A DNA stretch of 64,000 nucleotides, from positions 56,731,704-56,795,703 of the forward strand of contig CM045990.1 of assembly GCA_025175895.1 (NCBI GenBank). Reading direction: 5' to 3'. The DNA comes from Wurfbainia villosa. Its lineage: Eukaryota > Streptophyta > Magnoliopsida > Zingiberales > Zingiberaceae. Each line of letters opens with the position of its first letter. The first letter of the stretch is position 1. The notes beneath the pieces were generated by a model. It ran no database searches and was not told the DNA's origin. It saw only the letters and a program-made list of their open reading frames with translations. Below, piece by piece: positions 45,001 to 57,098 of the stretch. The translations under genes were made by a program, and so were the position numbers.

Positions 45001-46312
45001 GAGAAAGTATCATGGATCATTATATGAGTTTCATATACTTTCTAATGTGACTATTGGTATGAATAGTCCTTAGACCTGAAGTCATTACAATTCCCTACAT
45101 AAAGAGTTATGTACTTTGGTATCGTCTAATGTCACACCATAATAGGGTGACTATAATGGCGATCACTGGGTATGTAACGAATTATGCAGAGGGATGTGAG
45201 TGATGTAGATGAGATCTGTCCCTCCTATATGACAGGAGTGACATCTTTGTCCTCTTGATAGAGTAGGACCACGAAATACATGGTCATGCTCAAATGAGTC
45301 AATATGAGATATTGAGCTCATTTGTTTGAGTGAGTCTACTTGGGGATCAAGAAACATAAAGGTCGATAAGGGGATGACACGGTCTATTCCTCATTGATCG
45401 ATCTAAGATATCAGAGATAGAAGGACACCATCATACATGATAATAGTCACGGAAAGGTTGTCGGATCTCGATGATCTTGTAACTTGGGTAGCAATGATGT
45501 ATTGCTAGATTCCACTCATTGCTTATGTATCTAAAAAGAGTTTTAGATACATTGCCAACGTTACAAGAGCCTATAGGGTCACACACAAATGTCATTCTAT
45601 TTTGTAGATGGTTTCTTTTAGTTGGACAAAAAGGACAATTGAGCATATGGCCAAGATTTGAGTTAGACTCAAACTGGTTAAACTTGAGTTAGACTCAAGT
45701 TGAACCATGGAAGATGATTCATCATCATGCATGATTAATTTGATTAATCATGCATGGGAATACCAAGAGCCTTGGTATTCATGATGAGAATTTATGAAGG
45801 AGAATACCAAGGGTCTTGGTATTAAGAGATGTCTTAATGAGGAGATAATGGCATTTGATGCATGGGATTAAAATGACTTTTTGGTGTTTCACGTTGAGTA
45901 CACTTGGGTGTTTTTTTTTTTTTGGGCGTGCAAGCCAAAAGGGCCAAGAGAAGAGTTCTCTTATCTCCTCCTTCCTCTCCTTCTTCTTCCAAAGAGTTCT
46001 TGGCATTTTGCTAGGGGTTGCTAGCACAACGTGACTGCAAAGCTAGTGTGGGTGTCAGTGTGGATACCATAGATATACGGTTACCCTTACCGTATTGAGA
46101 TCCGACAGCATTTGGAAAAGTGAGATTGTGAAAGGCATGCACCGAAGGTATATTCCTCCTCTAGATAAGATCTAGACTAGAATATAGAAAATGATTTATA
46201 TAGTTTTGCATGGATCTCCGGTGGGATCCAGTATAATTATTTATTTCCGCTACGGTTGTGCGAAGTATTCGCCCGTGATATTGTGAAAGTCAGATCTGGA
46301 GTTTTCCCAACA
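45001..46312. repeat. LTR F (partial), inserted in copia E
   Basis: One end is TTTTCCCAACA at 46312, a typical copia LTR terminus, followed by copia E sequence. The other end is cut at 45000 by B2. There is no long open frame and no primer site or internal region is visible. Base composition and the AT-rich upstream region favour plus orientation, but this is not certain because TGTTGGGAAAA ends are symmetrical. A T-run lies at 45910-45924. Confidence 0.65.
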
Positions 46313-46787
46313 GTCTATGAATTAAACATAAGTCTTCCCCATGATTGGTCTATTATTACTCTATTGATACTTTAAATGACCATCTAAATGTCATAGGCAT
46401 TAGTGGACCATTTGTATCATCATATCATCTCACCCATGATATGTTTTCAATCAAAGTTAGCCTTATAGTGGGATGTGAGATGTTCCTAATGGTATTTATA
46501 TACTTAACCTTCAAATTCATGCATTTCTACCCATGATTAAGTATCATCCTAAAAACCCAAACATGAACATGCATCAAGAGTTATCAATCACGATCATAAA
46601 TCATCAATCATTGCATATCATGATTATAAATTATAAAATTGAGCATGAAACATGATTCAATCATTTAATTTATGGGTTATGCATTATCATCACCCAACAC
46701 TATTTCAAAAATTAAGTCTTACACCATCCTAAGTCAACCAAATGATATGATATAAGTAAAATCCTTATGGTTGACAAACCTAGGGTT
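46313..46787 (-). other. Copia E non-coding region downstream of gag
   Basis: This AT-rich stretch follows the stop that ends the E gag frame. It contains no protease or other pol motif before F cuts it at 46312. Confidence 0.65.
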
Positions 46788-46952
46788 TTCCTAATCCTTA
46801 AGGATGGATTTAGGAACCCAATATAAGTTTTTTCCTATGGGGTTCACTAAATATTCTTTAGGGATCCATTTTCTAGCTATTGTCTTGTTCTTGTCTTGAC
46901 ACCTAGCAATTAAACAATGATAGTCCCTTTCATTTTTGTTTCCCTTGTAACC
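46788..46952 (-). pseudogene. Copia E gag, C-terminal piece
   Basis: One open minus-strand frame reads GYKGNKNERDYHCL, then ARKWIPKEYLVNPIG and LYWVPKSILKD followed by a stop at about 46790. It is the linker that ends gag in the related copias A, C and I. It continues the E gag at 55512-57035 across the CACTA insertion, with a few codons unaccounted for. Confidence 0.8.
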
Positions 46953-46966
46953 CACTACAAAAAAAC
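46953..46966 (+). repeat. Left terminal inverted repeat of the CACTA element
   Basis: CACTACAAAAAAAC is typical of plant CACTA ends. Confidence 0.85.
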
Positions 46967-46969
46967 AAT

Positions 46970-47450
46970 TTTTTTGCGATGAAATTTAGCAACGAATTAT
47001 TTTCGTTGCAAATCTGCAACAAATATAGCAACGAATTTTAGGTTTCGTCGCAAATTTGTAACGAAATAAATTTTTGTCGGCAATTTTGCAACGAAAAAAT
47101 AAAATTCGTTGCAATTTTGCAACGAATCTAGGATTCGTTGCAAAAATTTCCAACGAATCCGTGGATTTGTTGCAAAAAAAAAAATTAAAATTTTTTAGAA
47201 CGGTAAGTTTATTTTTTTTTAATTTGCAACGAATCCGTGGATTCGTTGCAAAATAAAAAAAAATTAAAATTTTTTAAAACGTTGTTTTTTTTTATTTTGC
47301 AACGAATCCGTGGATTCGTTGCAAAGTTTTGCAACGAATCCAGGATTCGTTGCAAAATAAAAAAAAATAAACAACGTTTTAAAAAATTTTATTTTTTTTT
47401 TATTTTGCAACGAATCCAAGATTCGTTGCAAAAATTTTGCAAAATTTAAT
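46970..47450. repeat. Left subterminal repeats of the CACTA element
   Basis: GCAACGAA and its complement TTCGTTGC recur about 25 times. Many pair as CAACGAATCCGTGGATTCGTTG hairpins with perfect 9-10 bp arms. In CACTA elements such motifs are the binding sites of the TnpA-type protein. Confidence 0.88.
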
Positions 47451-48140
47451 TACCTGACCTAACTTTCCCCTCCGTGCCGCACTTCCCCTTCTTCTCCTCG
47501 CATCGCGCCGTCTTCCCTTCCGCCGCCGCCATCTTCCCCTCGCCTTGGCGTTCCGCGGCAGCGTCTCCCGCCGCGTGGCCACCGAGCCCCGGCGCGGAGC
47601 CGGCGCACCAGCCCGCCACGAGCCCGGCCGACAAGCGCCTTCGTCGGCCGCCGCCCGACCGCCGACGCCAAAGACCCGACCGGCGCCGCGGCGCCGGTGC
47701 CCTCGTCGGTGCGTGCCCCAGCCGCCATGGCGACCGGCGGCCGCGCCCCCAACCGCCGCCGGCCGCCCGGCTGGCCGCCTTCTAACCGGTGCCCCCTCGT
47801 CCGGCCGCGTGCCCCACCACCCGAGTGACCGGCCGCGGCAGCCGCTGGCCTTCCTTGCCGCGCACCCTCGTCGGCGCGTGCCCCACCGCCCATGGCGACA
47901 GCGCCCCGGCCAGCCGTATGAGCTGCTGAGCTACCTTCTGCTGCGATCGCCTCGTCCGGTCGCGTGGCCCCGTGCTGCGAGCCCGCTTCGGCCGCCTCGT
48001 CGTCGGGCCGCCTCCTGCCAACGCCACGCCTCCGCTGCGCCTCGGCGTCTGCGCTTCTGCCCGGTAGTTGGCGTCGCCTCCATTCGGCGCACGCCTTCGA
48101 TTAACCAATCGCGGCTCGGAGGCGCGCGAGTACAGTGGTA
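47451..48140. other. GC-rich island inside the CACTA element
   Basis: About 690 bp of very GC- and CpG-rich sequence sits in AT-rich surroundings. Long open frames exist in most frames on both strands (for example 47545-48183 plus, 47459-47893 minus), as expected from composition alone, with low-complexity Ala/Arg/Pro/Gly translations. A segment with CCTCGTCGG...GCGTGCCCCA...CCATGGCGAC occurs twice (about 47700 and 47868). It could be the promoter/5' UTR exon of the transposase gene or captured host sequence. Confidence 0.6.
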
Positions 48141-49009
48141 TAAATTTATTTTTTTTACTATATTTAACTCCATAATTAACTGAGAAGCTTTATGCGATTA
48201 TCCTATTTATTACTAACTATATATAGTTAACTGTAAAACTACAGAAGCTTTAAGTAGCTAATTTGCCATTTTGGTTCACATACCAAATAATGCTAAGTAC
48301 TAAGCTTTATGCTAAGTACTAGTGTTTAAGGCTTATTAGATTAGTATTAACTTGTGGTGATACATTTTGAGCTGTCTCATTTGCGACGATCGTTATACAT
48401 CTACAACAATAATTTGACCTAAATGGCATAATTGCAATGAGTATCTTTCATGTTCAATAAATTTGATTAGTTTGTTGTCACTGCTTGCTTAGATGAGAGA
48501 ATTGGCCGATTAACAAAACTTCTAGACCTATGTTAATAATAACTGTCTCATCTAAGCTTATAAAGCTTCTCTATAGTATTAGCCCACAATTCACAATTTG
48601 ACACTAAACTCGGTTGTCACAATCACCCCCATTGTAAGTCCTGATGTCCTCGTTAAGACCGAAACCCCAACACATAATTCGAACCATTCCTAATCAGAAG
48701 AATGTGAGGCCCAATGGTAGCCACACTATCCCACATGCAACCATCTCTAACACCACACATTACCTTGGAATGTGTTCATCTGTGATATTAATTGTCACAA
48801 TCAACTTAAGTTGTTTAACATTTCAGGTTTAAACATCCCAAAATGTTTAAACCTAAATTAACAGTAAGCTTTCTATACAACTGTTGTCCTTTTTCGGTTA
48901 TGTTTAAAGATTGTTAAACATAGTGAATTCATATGTGAACTAACTGTATATTCGTATTATTGTAATTTCTAGGAGTTGATATTAATATAATTGATTGAAA
49001 ACAGACAAA
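48141..49009 (+). other. Non-coding stretch upstream of the transposase
   Basis: This AT-rich sequence has no supportable frame. A TTTCTAG at about 48967-48972 could be a 3' splice site joining a 5' UTR exon to the coding exon. Confidence 0.5.
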
Positions 49010-52000
49010 ATGCAGCGTGAAAGGAGTTGGATGTATAATAGGAATTTACCTGAACGTCGGGGTTTAACTGATGAATTTATGAGTGGGTTGCAAGAGTTTT
49101 TAAATTTCGCAGCTAGTAATGTTGAGTTTATGGATGGTAATCAGATAAGGTGTCCATGCAGAAAGTGTCACAATGGTAGATTTTTACCGTCTAGCAAAGT
49201 TTCAGAGCATCTTTGTAGATTTGGATTCGTTGCAAATTACTATAACTGGACATGTCATGGTGAACCATTTATATCTGATGAAGTTTATGATAGACACAAC
49301 ACACAAGTCTCTAGGGATCAAAGTGATTATAATCAATTAAATCCATATCAGAGGATGATATATGATGTAGCGGGCCCGAATTTGATTCCCCAATCACAAG
49401 GTGCAACTTCAAGTTGTCCTCCAACAGTTGAGCAAATGTTTACTAATGCATCACCCTTGGAAGAGGTGCAAGTAACAGATATCGGTCAGAATATGAATAA
49501 TGAAGCATATCTCAAATTTCAGGAGGTGTTGAGTGCTGCAGATGCACCTTTATGGGCTGGTTGTGAGACTCACACTAAACTATCGTTCACCGCAAGAATG
49601 TTGAATGTCAAGGCAGAGCATAATGTGTCTGAAGAGTGTTTTAATAATTTTGTTCAAGCTTTTGAAGAGGCATTGCCGCGTGATCATATACTGCCCAATG
49701 ATTTGTACAGTATGAAAAAACTGATGAAAGAATTAGGTCTCCCAGTGGAAAGAATTGATGTGTGCAGAGATGGTTGTATGTTATATTGGGGAGATGATGC
49801 AGATGTGGATGTTTGTAAATTCTGTAATCAAGATAGGTACAAGAGCACTAGTAGGAGGCAGCAACGACGTAAATCATATAGTCAGTTGTTTTATTTGCCT
49901 TTAACTCCTAGGTTACAAAGGCTTTATGCATCAAAGACAACTGCTGAACACATGACTTGGCATACAAATCATCGAACAGAAGAGGGACTAATGTGTCATC
50001 CATCAGATGCAGAGGCATGGAAAAAATTTGATAGAACATATCCTGATTTTGTGAAGGAGACTCGAAATATTAGGTTAGGTCTTTGTGCTGACGGATTTGC
50101 TCCATTTGGTAAATCAGGAAGACACTATTCTTGTTGGCCAGTTATATTAACTCCGTATAATCTTCCGCCTGGGATGTGCATGAAAACACCGTATATGTTT
50201 TTAACATTGGTTGTGCCTGGCCCAAAAAATCCGAAGAAGTTAATAGATGTTTATATGCAACCCTTGATTGCAGAGCTAAAACAACTATGGGATGAAGGTT
50301 TTCCTACATACGACGTTCATACTAATCAGATGTTTGTAATGAAGGCTGCTCTTCTTTGGACCATAAATGACTTTTCGGCTTATGGTATGCTATCAGGTTG
50401 GAGTACTGCAGGGATCTTAGGATGCCCAATATGTATGGAGAGATCAAAGTCGATTAGATTGAAGCATGGTAAGAAGTTATTTTGATTGTCACAGCATAAT
50501 TTTTACCACTAAATCATAATTTGAAGGAATAAAGATGAATTCACTAGGAATCGAATTGAAAGAACACCTCCGCCATTGAGATTGACTGGTCAAGATATTT
50601 GGTACAGAGTTCTTCACTTTCCATCTGTTATTGAAGAGCCACATGGTACAACTTATAAATATGGAAGCAACCATAAATGGACCAAACGAAGTATATTTTG
50701 GGAGTTACCGTATTGGTTTAGTAATTTGATTCATCATAATCTCGATGTTATGCATATTGAGAAGAATATTTTTGATAATCTGATAAATACAGTGATGGAT
50801 ATCACCGGAAAAACAAAAGATAATCTGAATGCAAGAAAAGATATGCGACTCATTTGCAAACGACCCAGCCTTGATGTTGATGAAAATAGTAGAGGACCAA
50901 AACCAAAGGCAGTTTATACATTGAATAAGGAACAGAGACGTGTTGTTTGTGAATGGTTGAAGTCATTGAGATTTCCTGATGGGTATGTTTCTAATCTTGG
51001 GAGATGTGTCGATATGAAGGAATGCAAATTGATGGGTTTGAAAAGCCATGATTGTCATATATTCATGGAAAGACTAATTCCTACTGCCTTTAAAGAACTC
51101 TTACCGAATTTTATGCAGGGTGCCATTACAGAGTTAAGTATTTTTCTTCATGATATATGCTCAACAGTTTTGGGATATTCACACATGGAGAAGTTAGAGA
51201 GACATTCCAATCATTTTGTGCAATTTAGAAAGGATTTTTCCGCCTGCATTTTTTGATTCAATGGAACATCTTTTGGTTCACTTGCCATATGAGGCCAAAG
51301 TTGGAGGACCAGTTCATTATCGATGGATGTATCCTTTTGAAAGGTATAATTCGCATATTCTATACTTCGTTAATATTGCATAAAAATGTTTAATTTTTTT
51401 ATATATTCATTTCTAATACAATTTGTTATATTACAATCAGATTCTTATATCATTTGAAGAAAAAAGTGAAAAATAAGGCACATGTTGAAGCCTCTATTGT
51501 GAATGCATATATTGTGGAGGAAGTAACAACTTTTGCATCATATTATTTTGAGCCTCACGTTCAGACCAAAAGATGGAAATCCGGAAGGAATGATGAAGGT
51601 CCTGTCGATCCCAATTTGAATTCATTCTCAATTTTTAATTATCTTGGTCGACCAAGTGGACCGTGTAAGCAACGATACTTAACTGATCAAGAATGGCGGG
51701 CAGCCCAGACATATGTTTTACTTAATTGTCCAGAAGTATCGCCATATTTCGAGTTAGTATATATTTCCTATTTCTTCGTCAAGTGTTAATTTGTTTATGT
51801 TATAATACAATTTTTTATTATAGGATTTTCCAAAACTTATACTCTGAAATCCCGACACCTGACTTTGATCACTTCTGCGATCAGGAATTTGCACCATGGT
51901 TCAAATCATATGTAAGCAGTTTTAATTACCTCCTTTTTGTTTACACATATCTTAACTTTTAAATAAATATCATTTTCATTTGAGTATAGGTTTATGCTAA

Positions 52001-52706
52001 TCAAACTCACGTTCAGCAAGAATTCCTAATCCATCTATCATGGGGTTCAAAATCAATGGTACGCACTTGGCCAGCATATTTCATAAACGGATATAATTTC
52101 CACACTCAAGAATATAGAAATGGAAAGAGTACAATGAATAGTGGAGTATGTGTTCAGTCTTCCAATGATGGAGGTGCAAGCAATGAATTTTATGGTTTGC
52201 TGGATAAAATTATAGAGATTGATTATCCTGGTCCAGAAATGCGAGTTATCTTATTTATGTGTCGCTGGTTTGACCCCGTCAGAGGGATGAAGGTGCATCC
52301 ACAGTATAATTTGGTTGAAATAAATCATAAAAGATTTTATAAGAGATATGAACCATTTATTTTGGCACAACAAGCGATTCAAGTTTTCTATGCTCCATAT
52401 CCTAGTTTGAGGCGTGACAAAAATGAATGGTGGGCTGTTTGTAAAACAAAAGCACGGAAAAAAATTGAAGAGCGCTGGCAAGACATTGCTTATCAACAAG
52501 ACAAAGTTACAAATATGTTTCATACCGAGGAATATATAATTCCAACGTTACGAGATCCCAGCGGAGTAGTGATAAACGTGGATGCAACTGAAATTGATGA
52601 TAATGATGAAGAGGAGGAGGGGGACGAGGAGGAAGAGGAGGAGGAGACCGAGGATGAGGATACTGATGAGGATGAGGAAGATGATAATGAGGACTTTGAA
52701 ATTTGA
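49010..52706 (+). pseudogene. TNP2-type CACTA transposase (lightly damaged)
   Basis: The ATG at 49010 gives MQRERSWMYNRNLP. The N-terminal domain has the Transpos_assoc zinc pattern IRCPCRKCHNGRF. The Transposase_21 core follows, with LGLCADGFAPFG (first Asp), KKLIDVYMQPLI (second Asp) and LDVMHIEKNIFDN (Glu region). Frameshifts lie at 50480-50535 and about 51200. Three introns with GT-AG ends are inferred: 51344-51440, 51753-51823 and 51912-51989. The later exons encode DUF4218-like (VEASIVNAYIVEEVTTFASYYFEPH) and DUF4216-like (CRWFDPVRGMKVHPQYNLVEIN) domains and a very acidic tail. The protein would cut and rejoin the element ends. Confidence 0.92.
52610..52706 (+). other. Acidic C-terminal tail of the transposase
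   Basis: The last ~40 codons are almost all Glu and Asp, from a GAGGAGG/GATGAGG-type DNA repeat. Acidic tails are common at this place in TNP2-like proteins; the length varies by slippage. Confidence 0.7.
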
Positions 52707-52984
52707 CGTCTAGGGTAAGTTTTTTTATATATAATTTTAGTTTTAAACTATATTTTTTACAAATTTTCTTAGCTCAATTATTTGTTTATATAATGTCTCA
52801 TTGTTAAATTTATATCTTTTGTCTCTGTATGTTTTGTATATTTTGTTCTTATAGGTTATCAGTGGTGAAATCATCGTAGCTTAGCGCAGTCGCAGTCTCT
52901 CATATCTTCATTATGCATATTGTAAGTTTTTCATGTTCTTCATTAAGCATAAAAGTTTTATTTTCTTTATTCTAATTTTGTTTT

Positions 52985-54497
52985 TGGTTGATAGTTTCGA
53001 CGTGGTGGAGAGACAGAGTACTAGTAGTGGCGGACCGATCCACCACTTTGCACAAAGACTATACCTACTTGCCCTCCTGATCTTCCTGGACCTTCACATG
53101 ATCAGCCGCCAGTACCATCTCATTCGCCGGCACGGCCTTCCCATTCTGATTCACCTGTACCCGCCAGACACTCCTCTACTGAGAACATCGAAAGTCGACC
53201 ATATATATTTCCGATGGGAGATTCGTAAGTAATATAAGTATTATAATTTTTAAATTATCTTAATTATTTATTCAATTTTTTTTCACTTTATCGTTGGTTT
53301 TATTATTAGAGATCAATAAAATCGTGAATAACTATTGGAGAGGAGACTCTTTGTCATACTCGAGCACGCCAGGACCTACAAAAGAATTATGGTGGTGCGA
53401 GTTTCAGGTATAATTGATTCATTTTTTATATATTATAAAAGTGATTATATAATTAATTGTTTTATTTCCATCTCAGCGGAGATTTATTTGGGACCCTACT
53501 CAAGACTTGGAAGTTAAAAGAATTTTTTAAAAAAAATGTGGCGATCATATCCGGCATGTATTGAGTCATGCCAAATCTACTGGAAAAAAACCCGCCTGTG
53601 TCACGTCAGAAAATTGGAGTAAAATCTCCAATTATTGGCAATCTGATGAGAGCAAAAAAAGAAGTCAACAGAATAAATTAAATCAAGCTTGTAATTCTGG
53701 AGACTTATCTGCAACATATGCGGGAGGATCTATAAATATCGAGGAGCATTCACATAGATTGGTAATTTTTAAATTCTACAATTAGTTTTTAAATATATTT
53801 CAGATTATTATTTTATTTCTAACATTCTTATATTTAGTCTAAGGAATTGGGAAAGGAGCCGGAATTTATAGATACTTTCGTTCGCACTTTCCAAAACAAA
53901 GATAAGACTTGGAGTGGAGATAGAGCTCGAGCAATTAAGGGTTGAATTAATCTTTAAACTTACTTTATAACTTTAATTATGTTAGTTATGTAAATGCTCT
54001 GATTAAAATTTTAATTTTGTGTAGGAGAGATATGATATTATCCTCATCTTAGAGAATTTCAGGAGATGATGGTGATCGAGGATCTGAGCCATCTGTTAGT
54101 AATAATTTGGATTTATGGCTTGAGGCAAGTGGAGGATCAAAAGGGGGAAGGATATTAGGTATGGGTTCTCTGAGCAGAATGCATAATGCTCCTCGTAGAT
54201 CTATTTCTTCTACTCCACCAGCAGTAGCGGCACAGATACATAACTTAACTGAGGAGGTTAGCAATTTGAAGGGCATAATACATGAAAGAGATCAGCAAAT
54301 TCTAGAAATACAACAACAAAACTCACAAAGGGATCAAGAAATGATAGAAATGCGACGACAACAAGCCTTTCTTATGCAACAGTTTCAGCAATTTAGTTCT
54401 GGTCCAAGTTATATTCCTCCGAGTCATGACGATGATGGTGGCGACGATGATGATATTGTATGCATGTTTTTAATTAGTACTTTTAAAAATTTTTAGT
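52985..54497 (+). pseudogene. Second CACTA gene, Transposase_24-like (TnpA-type)
   Basis: Small exons follow the transposase on the same strand. A Pro/Ser-rich piece lies at about 52996-53226, ending before GTAAG; GDSLSYSSTPGPTKELWWCEF is at about 53340-53407. A block with KKPACVTSENWSKISNYWQSD, KKRSQQNKLNQ and YAGGSINIEEHSHRL at about 53480-53760 resembles the Ptta/En/Spm Transposase_24 family. KEPEFIDTFVRTFQNKD follows at about 53840-53935. The open stretch 54107-54496 encodes a Gln-rich coiled coil (LTEEVSNLKGIIHERDQQI) and an Asp-rich end. Stops in the first exon suggest damage. Such proteins bind subterminal repeats. Confidence 0.75.
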
Positions 54498-55009
54498 TTA
54501 TTGAGTTTGTTTATTTTGCTTAAAACAGGAATGATCGATGAAGTTAATCCCTATGGCGGTTTTCTACCTGCACATCATTGTAAGTCTTTGCATATTTATT
54601 TTCGTGTTAGTATATAGTTTTTTTTTAATGCATGATACTTTTTTTTTTCCTTTTCTAATGCAGGTAGAAAATATGTCGGCAGAGCTTACCAGATTCTCTT
54701 TGCTTTTTTCTTTCCCATGTGTTTAGATCTTTTGTAGACATTGTTATTTGAATATCAGAACTATGTTGATGTTTGAAATGTTAAAGGATATAACTTTTTA
54801 TTTGGAATGTTGTATTGTTCTTAACTGATTGTGTTGCTTTGTATTTATTTGGATATGATTGAATATTATTTTGTTGTATTGAATGTGTGTGTGTTTTGTT
54901 TGAATTGAATGTATTTATTTGGATATTAGAACTTATTGTGTTTTGTTGTATGTGTGTGAAAATTTGTATATACGATAGAATATCGAAACGGATGAAATCT
55001 GTTAAAAAA
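54498..55009 (+). other. 3' region of the second CACTA gene
   Basis: This T-rich sequence has a further short exon-like piece at 54538-54726 and no clear domain. It probably holds the 3' UTR. Confidence 0.5.
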
Positions 55010-55500
55010 AATTTTATTTAGCGACAAATTTAGCGACAAAAATATAAATTCGTTGCAAAATTCTGAGAAATCTGCGACGACTTTTGCGACGAATTAAATA
55101 TTCGTCGCAAATTAGCGACGAATTTAGCAACGAATCCAACTTGCAACGAATTTTGCAACGAATTTTGCGACGAAATTTGCGACGAAAATTAAATTCGTCG
55201 TAAATTTTTGCAACGAAAAAAATTCGTCGCAAAATATTGAACTTTGCGACGAATTTTGCGACGAATTTAGCGACGAAATTTGCAATGAATTTGTATTAGT
55301 CCCAAATTTACCAACGAATTTCTTATTTCGACGCAAAAATTTCCAACGAAAAAATTAATTCATCGTAAAATTTGGTTTTTTGCGACGAATTTAGTGACGA
55401 ATTCAGCGACGAAATTTGCGACAATTTTGTATCAGTCGCCAATTTACCAACGAATTTCCTATTTCGTCGCGAAAATTACCAACGGAAAACTTATTTCGTC
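55010..55500. repeat. Right subterminal repeats of the CACTA element
   Basis: GCGACGAA or GCAACGAA and complements (TTCGTCGC) recur about 30 times. The dominant form here is GCGACGAA, while the left end uses GCAACGAA. The array runs into the truncated right end. Confidence 0.87.
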
Positions 55501-55511
55501 AGGCAGATGTT

Positions 55512-57035
55512 ACCACGGAATTTCCTATGATCATGTTCAAGGTATTGGAGCCTATTGTAAATTTTTCTAGGGCTTTAGTCAAATTGTCTACCTTTTCCCT
55601 TAAAACCCTATTTTCTTCAATACATGCATCATTTACATCAAAAGGCATATAATGATCATGTGGGCATGCATCATCATCATTAATATTTAAACATGCTTTT
55701 TCTAGTTTATCTTCTAGAGCCTTAATTTGATCAAGCATGCACTTATTCCTTTTCTTAGCCCTAAACAAATCCCTAGTTAAGCTAGAAATCATGGCAACAA
55801 CTTCTTGAGTGGGAAGATGTTTTACCATAGTTACCATGTCTTCTTCTTCGGATGATGAGGATGATGAAGAGCCTCCCCCTTCACTTGAGCTCTCCTCACT
55901 TGAGCTTCTTTCTTCTTTTCCGGAGGAAGTGGTGTCCACATCTTCTATTGCCATTAAAGCTAGATTTGAGACAAAAGCATTTTCTTCCTCCGATGATGAT
56001 GATGATGGATCATCCCATGTCTTTGCTTTGAGTGCTTTTGTCCTTCCCTTTCTCCTTGGCTTTCTTCTCTTCTTCCTTCTTCTTGCTCCCCTTCTTCTTT
56101 TCTTCTTTTCTCCTCCTTTCTTCTTTGCTCTTGTTCAAGAGGGGACAATCATCTCTTATATGCCTCTCTCCTTGGCAACTGTAGCATATGATCTTTCTCT
56201 TGTGCCTTCTCCTATCATAAGATTTGTTAAATTTTAAATTTCTTAAGGCACGCCTTACCTTCCTTACCATATAAGCATCTTGATTGCTATTAATGGAGGA
56301 TGAGGAGGATGCTTCATCAGAGGAGGAAGGTGGTGTCTCCTTCTTCTTCTTCTTCTTCCCCTTTTCGGCTATCAAGGCTGCTCCTCTTGATGGTTGAATT
56401 CTTGGCTCTTCTGTTACTCCTTCATGCCTTGTTTCGTGGAGCTCCATAATTGAGAAGAACTCCTCTAAGGTGCTAACTTCTAGGTTCTTTGAGATGTAGA
56501 AGGAGTCTACCATTGAGCTCCATTTCGATGATCGGGGAAAGGCGTCGATTGCTTTCATAATCATAGCTCGGTTCGAAAGTTTTTCTCCTACACTCGTTAG
56601 TCCATTTAAAATTTATTTAAAAAGAGAGTGTAATGAAGTTACCTTTTCTCCCTTTTCAAGTTTGATATTAGTTAGTTGGGAGCGGAGGAGGTCTCTTCTT
56701 GCAAGCTTGGCCTCTGAGGTACTTTCATGAAGCTCTACTAGCTTCTCCCACATCTCTTTAGCACTTGCACACTCTCCAATCCGGTTGATCACAAATTGGG
56801 GGAGAACGTTGTACAAGTGATGCTTGGCCTTCGAATTTGCCAAGTACTCCTCTCTTTGTCTCTTTGTCCATCTTGTCTTCTCTATTTGCTCCCCATCTTC
56901 ATCCCTAGGTAGCTCGAAACTATTTTCCATTATCAATAAAATTTCGAAGTCGATTTCGAAGAATACCTCCATTCGCTTTTTCCACCAAGTGAATTCTCCT
57001 TCAAACTTTGGCGAATGAATGTTAGAGACGACCAT
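55512..57035 (-). pseudogene. Copia E gag, main part
   Basis: The ATG at 57035 opens a gag related to copias A and C: FEGEFTWWKKRMEVFF, a long charged block, LVELHESTSEAKLARRDLL. One stop follows (LFK, about 56613), then AIDAFPRSSKWSSMVDSF, FFSIMELHETR, a lysine run and a complete zinc knuckle CYSCQGERHIRDDC. After a frameshift near 56005 the frame 55499-55954 continues with a Ser/Glu-rich segment and a coiled-coil-like C-terminus (MLDQIKALEDKLEKACL, VDNLTKALEKFTIGSNTLNMIIGN). The last residues before the CACTA junction are GNSV. No pol genes follow in this element. Confidence 0.87.
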
Positions 57036-57084
57036 CCTTGATGTAGTGCTTGTTGCGGCGGTGAGTCCGTTGATAAGCGATCTT

Positions 57085-57096
57085 GTTCTGATACCA
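57085..57096 (-). other. Primer-binding site of copia E
   Basis: The minus strand reads TGGTATCAGAAC (one change from TGGTATCAGAGC), two bases after the LTR end at 57099. Confidence 0.87.
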
Positions 57097-57098
57097 CT

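Larger units (their letters stand above)
46953..55511 (+). mobile_element. CACTA (En/Spm) DNA transposon, right terminus missing
   Basis: The left end is CACTACAAAAAAAC at 46953. Subterminal repeats follow (46970-47450), then a GC-rich island, a TNP2-type transposase gene and a second gene with a Transposase_24-like domain, then another set of subterminal repeats (55010-55500). The expected inverted TAGTG end is absent, and copia E resumes at about 55512. The element lies in the gag of E. The three bases ACC occur at 46950-46952 and 55512-55514, but E does not rejoin in frame through them, so they cannot be taken as a proven 3-bp duplication. Confidence 0.9.

Noticed and set aside
45001..46312. 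Possible host gene or non-coding RNA between B2 and the CACTA element
   Set aside because: No long frame is present. The TTTTCCCAACA end next to copia E marks it as an LTR, although its family is unknown.
47459..48183. Long overlapping open frames on both strands in the GC-rich island, possibly a host protein gene
   Set aside because: High GC content alone removes stops. Translations are low-complexity Ala/Arg/Pro/Gly in all frames, and no domain is recognisable.
46950..55514. ACC at both sides of the CACTA element as a proven 3-bp target duplication
   Set aside because: The right terminal inverted repeat is absent, and joining copia E through these bases does not keep its gag in frame, so a match of three bases may be chance.
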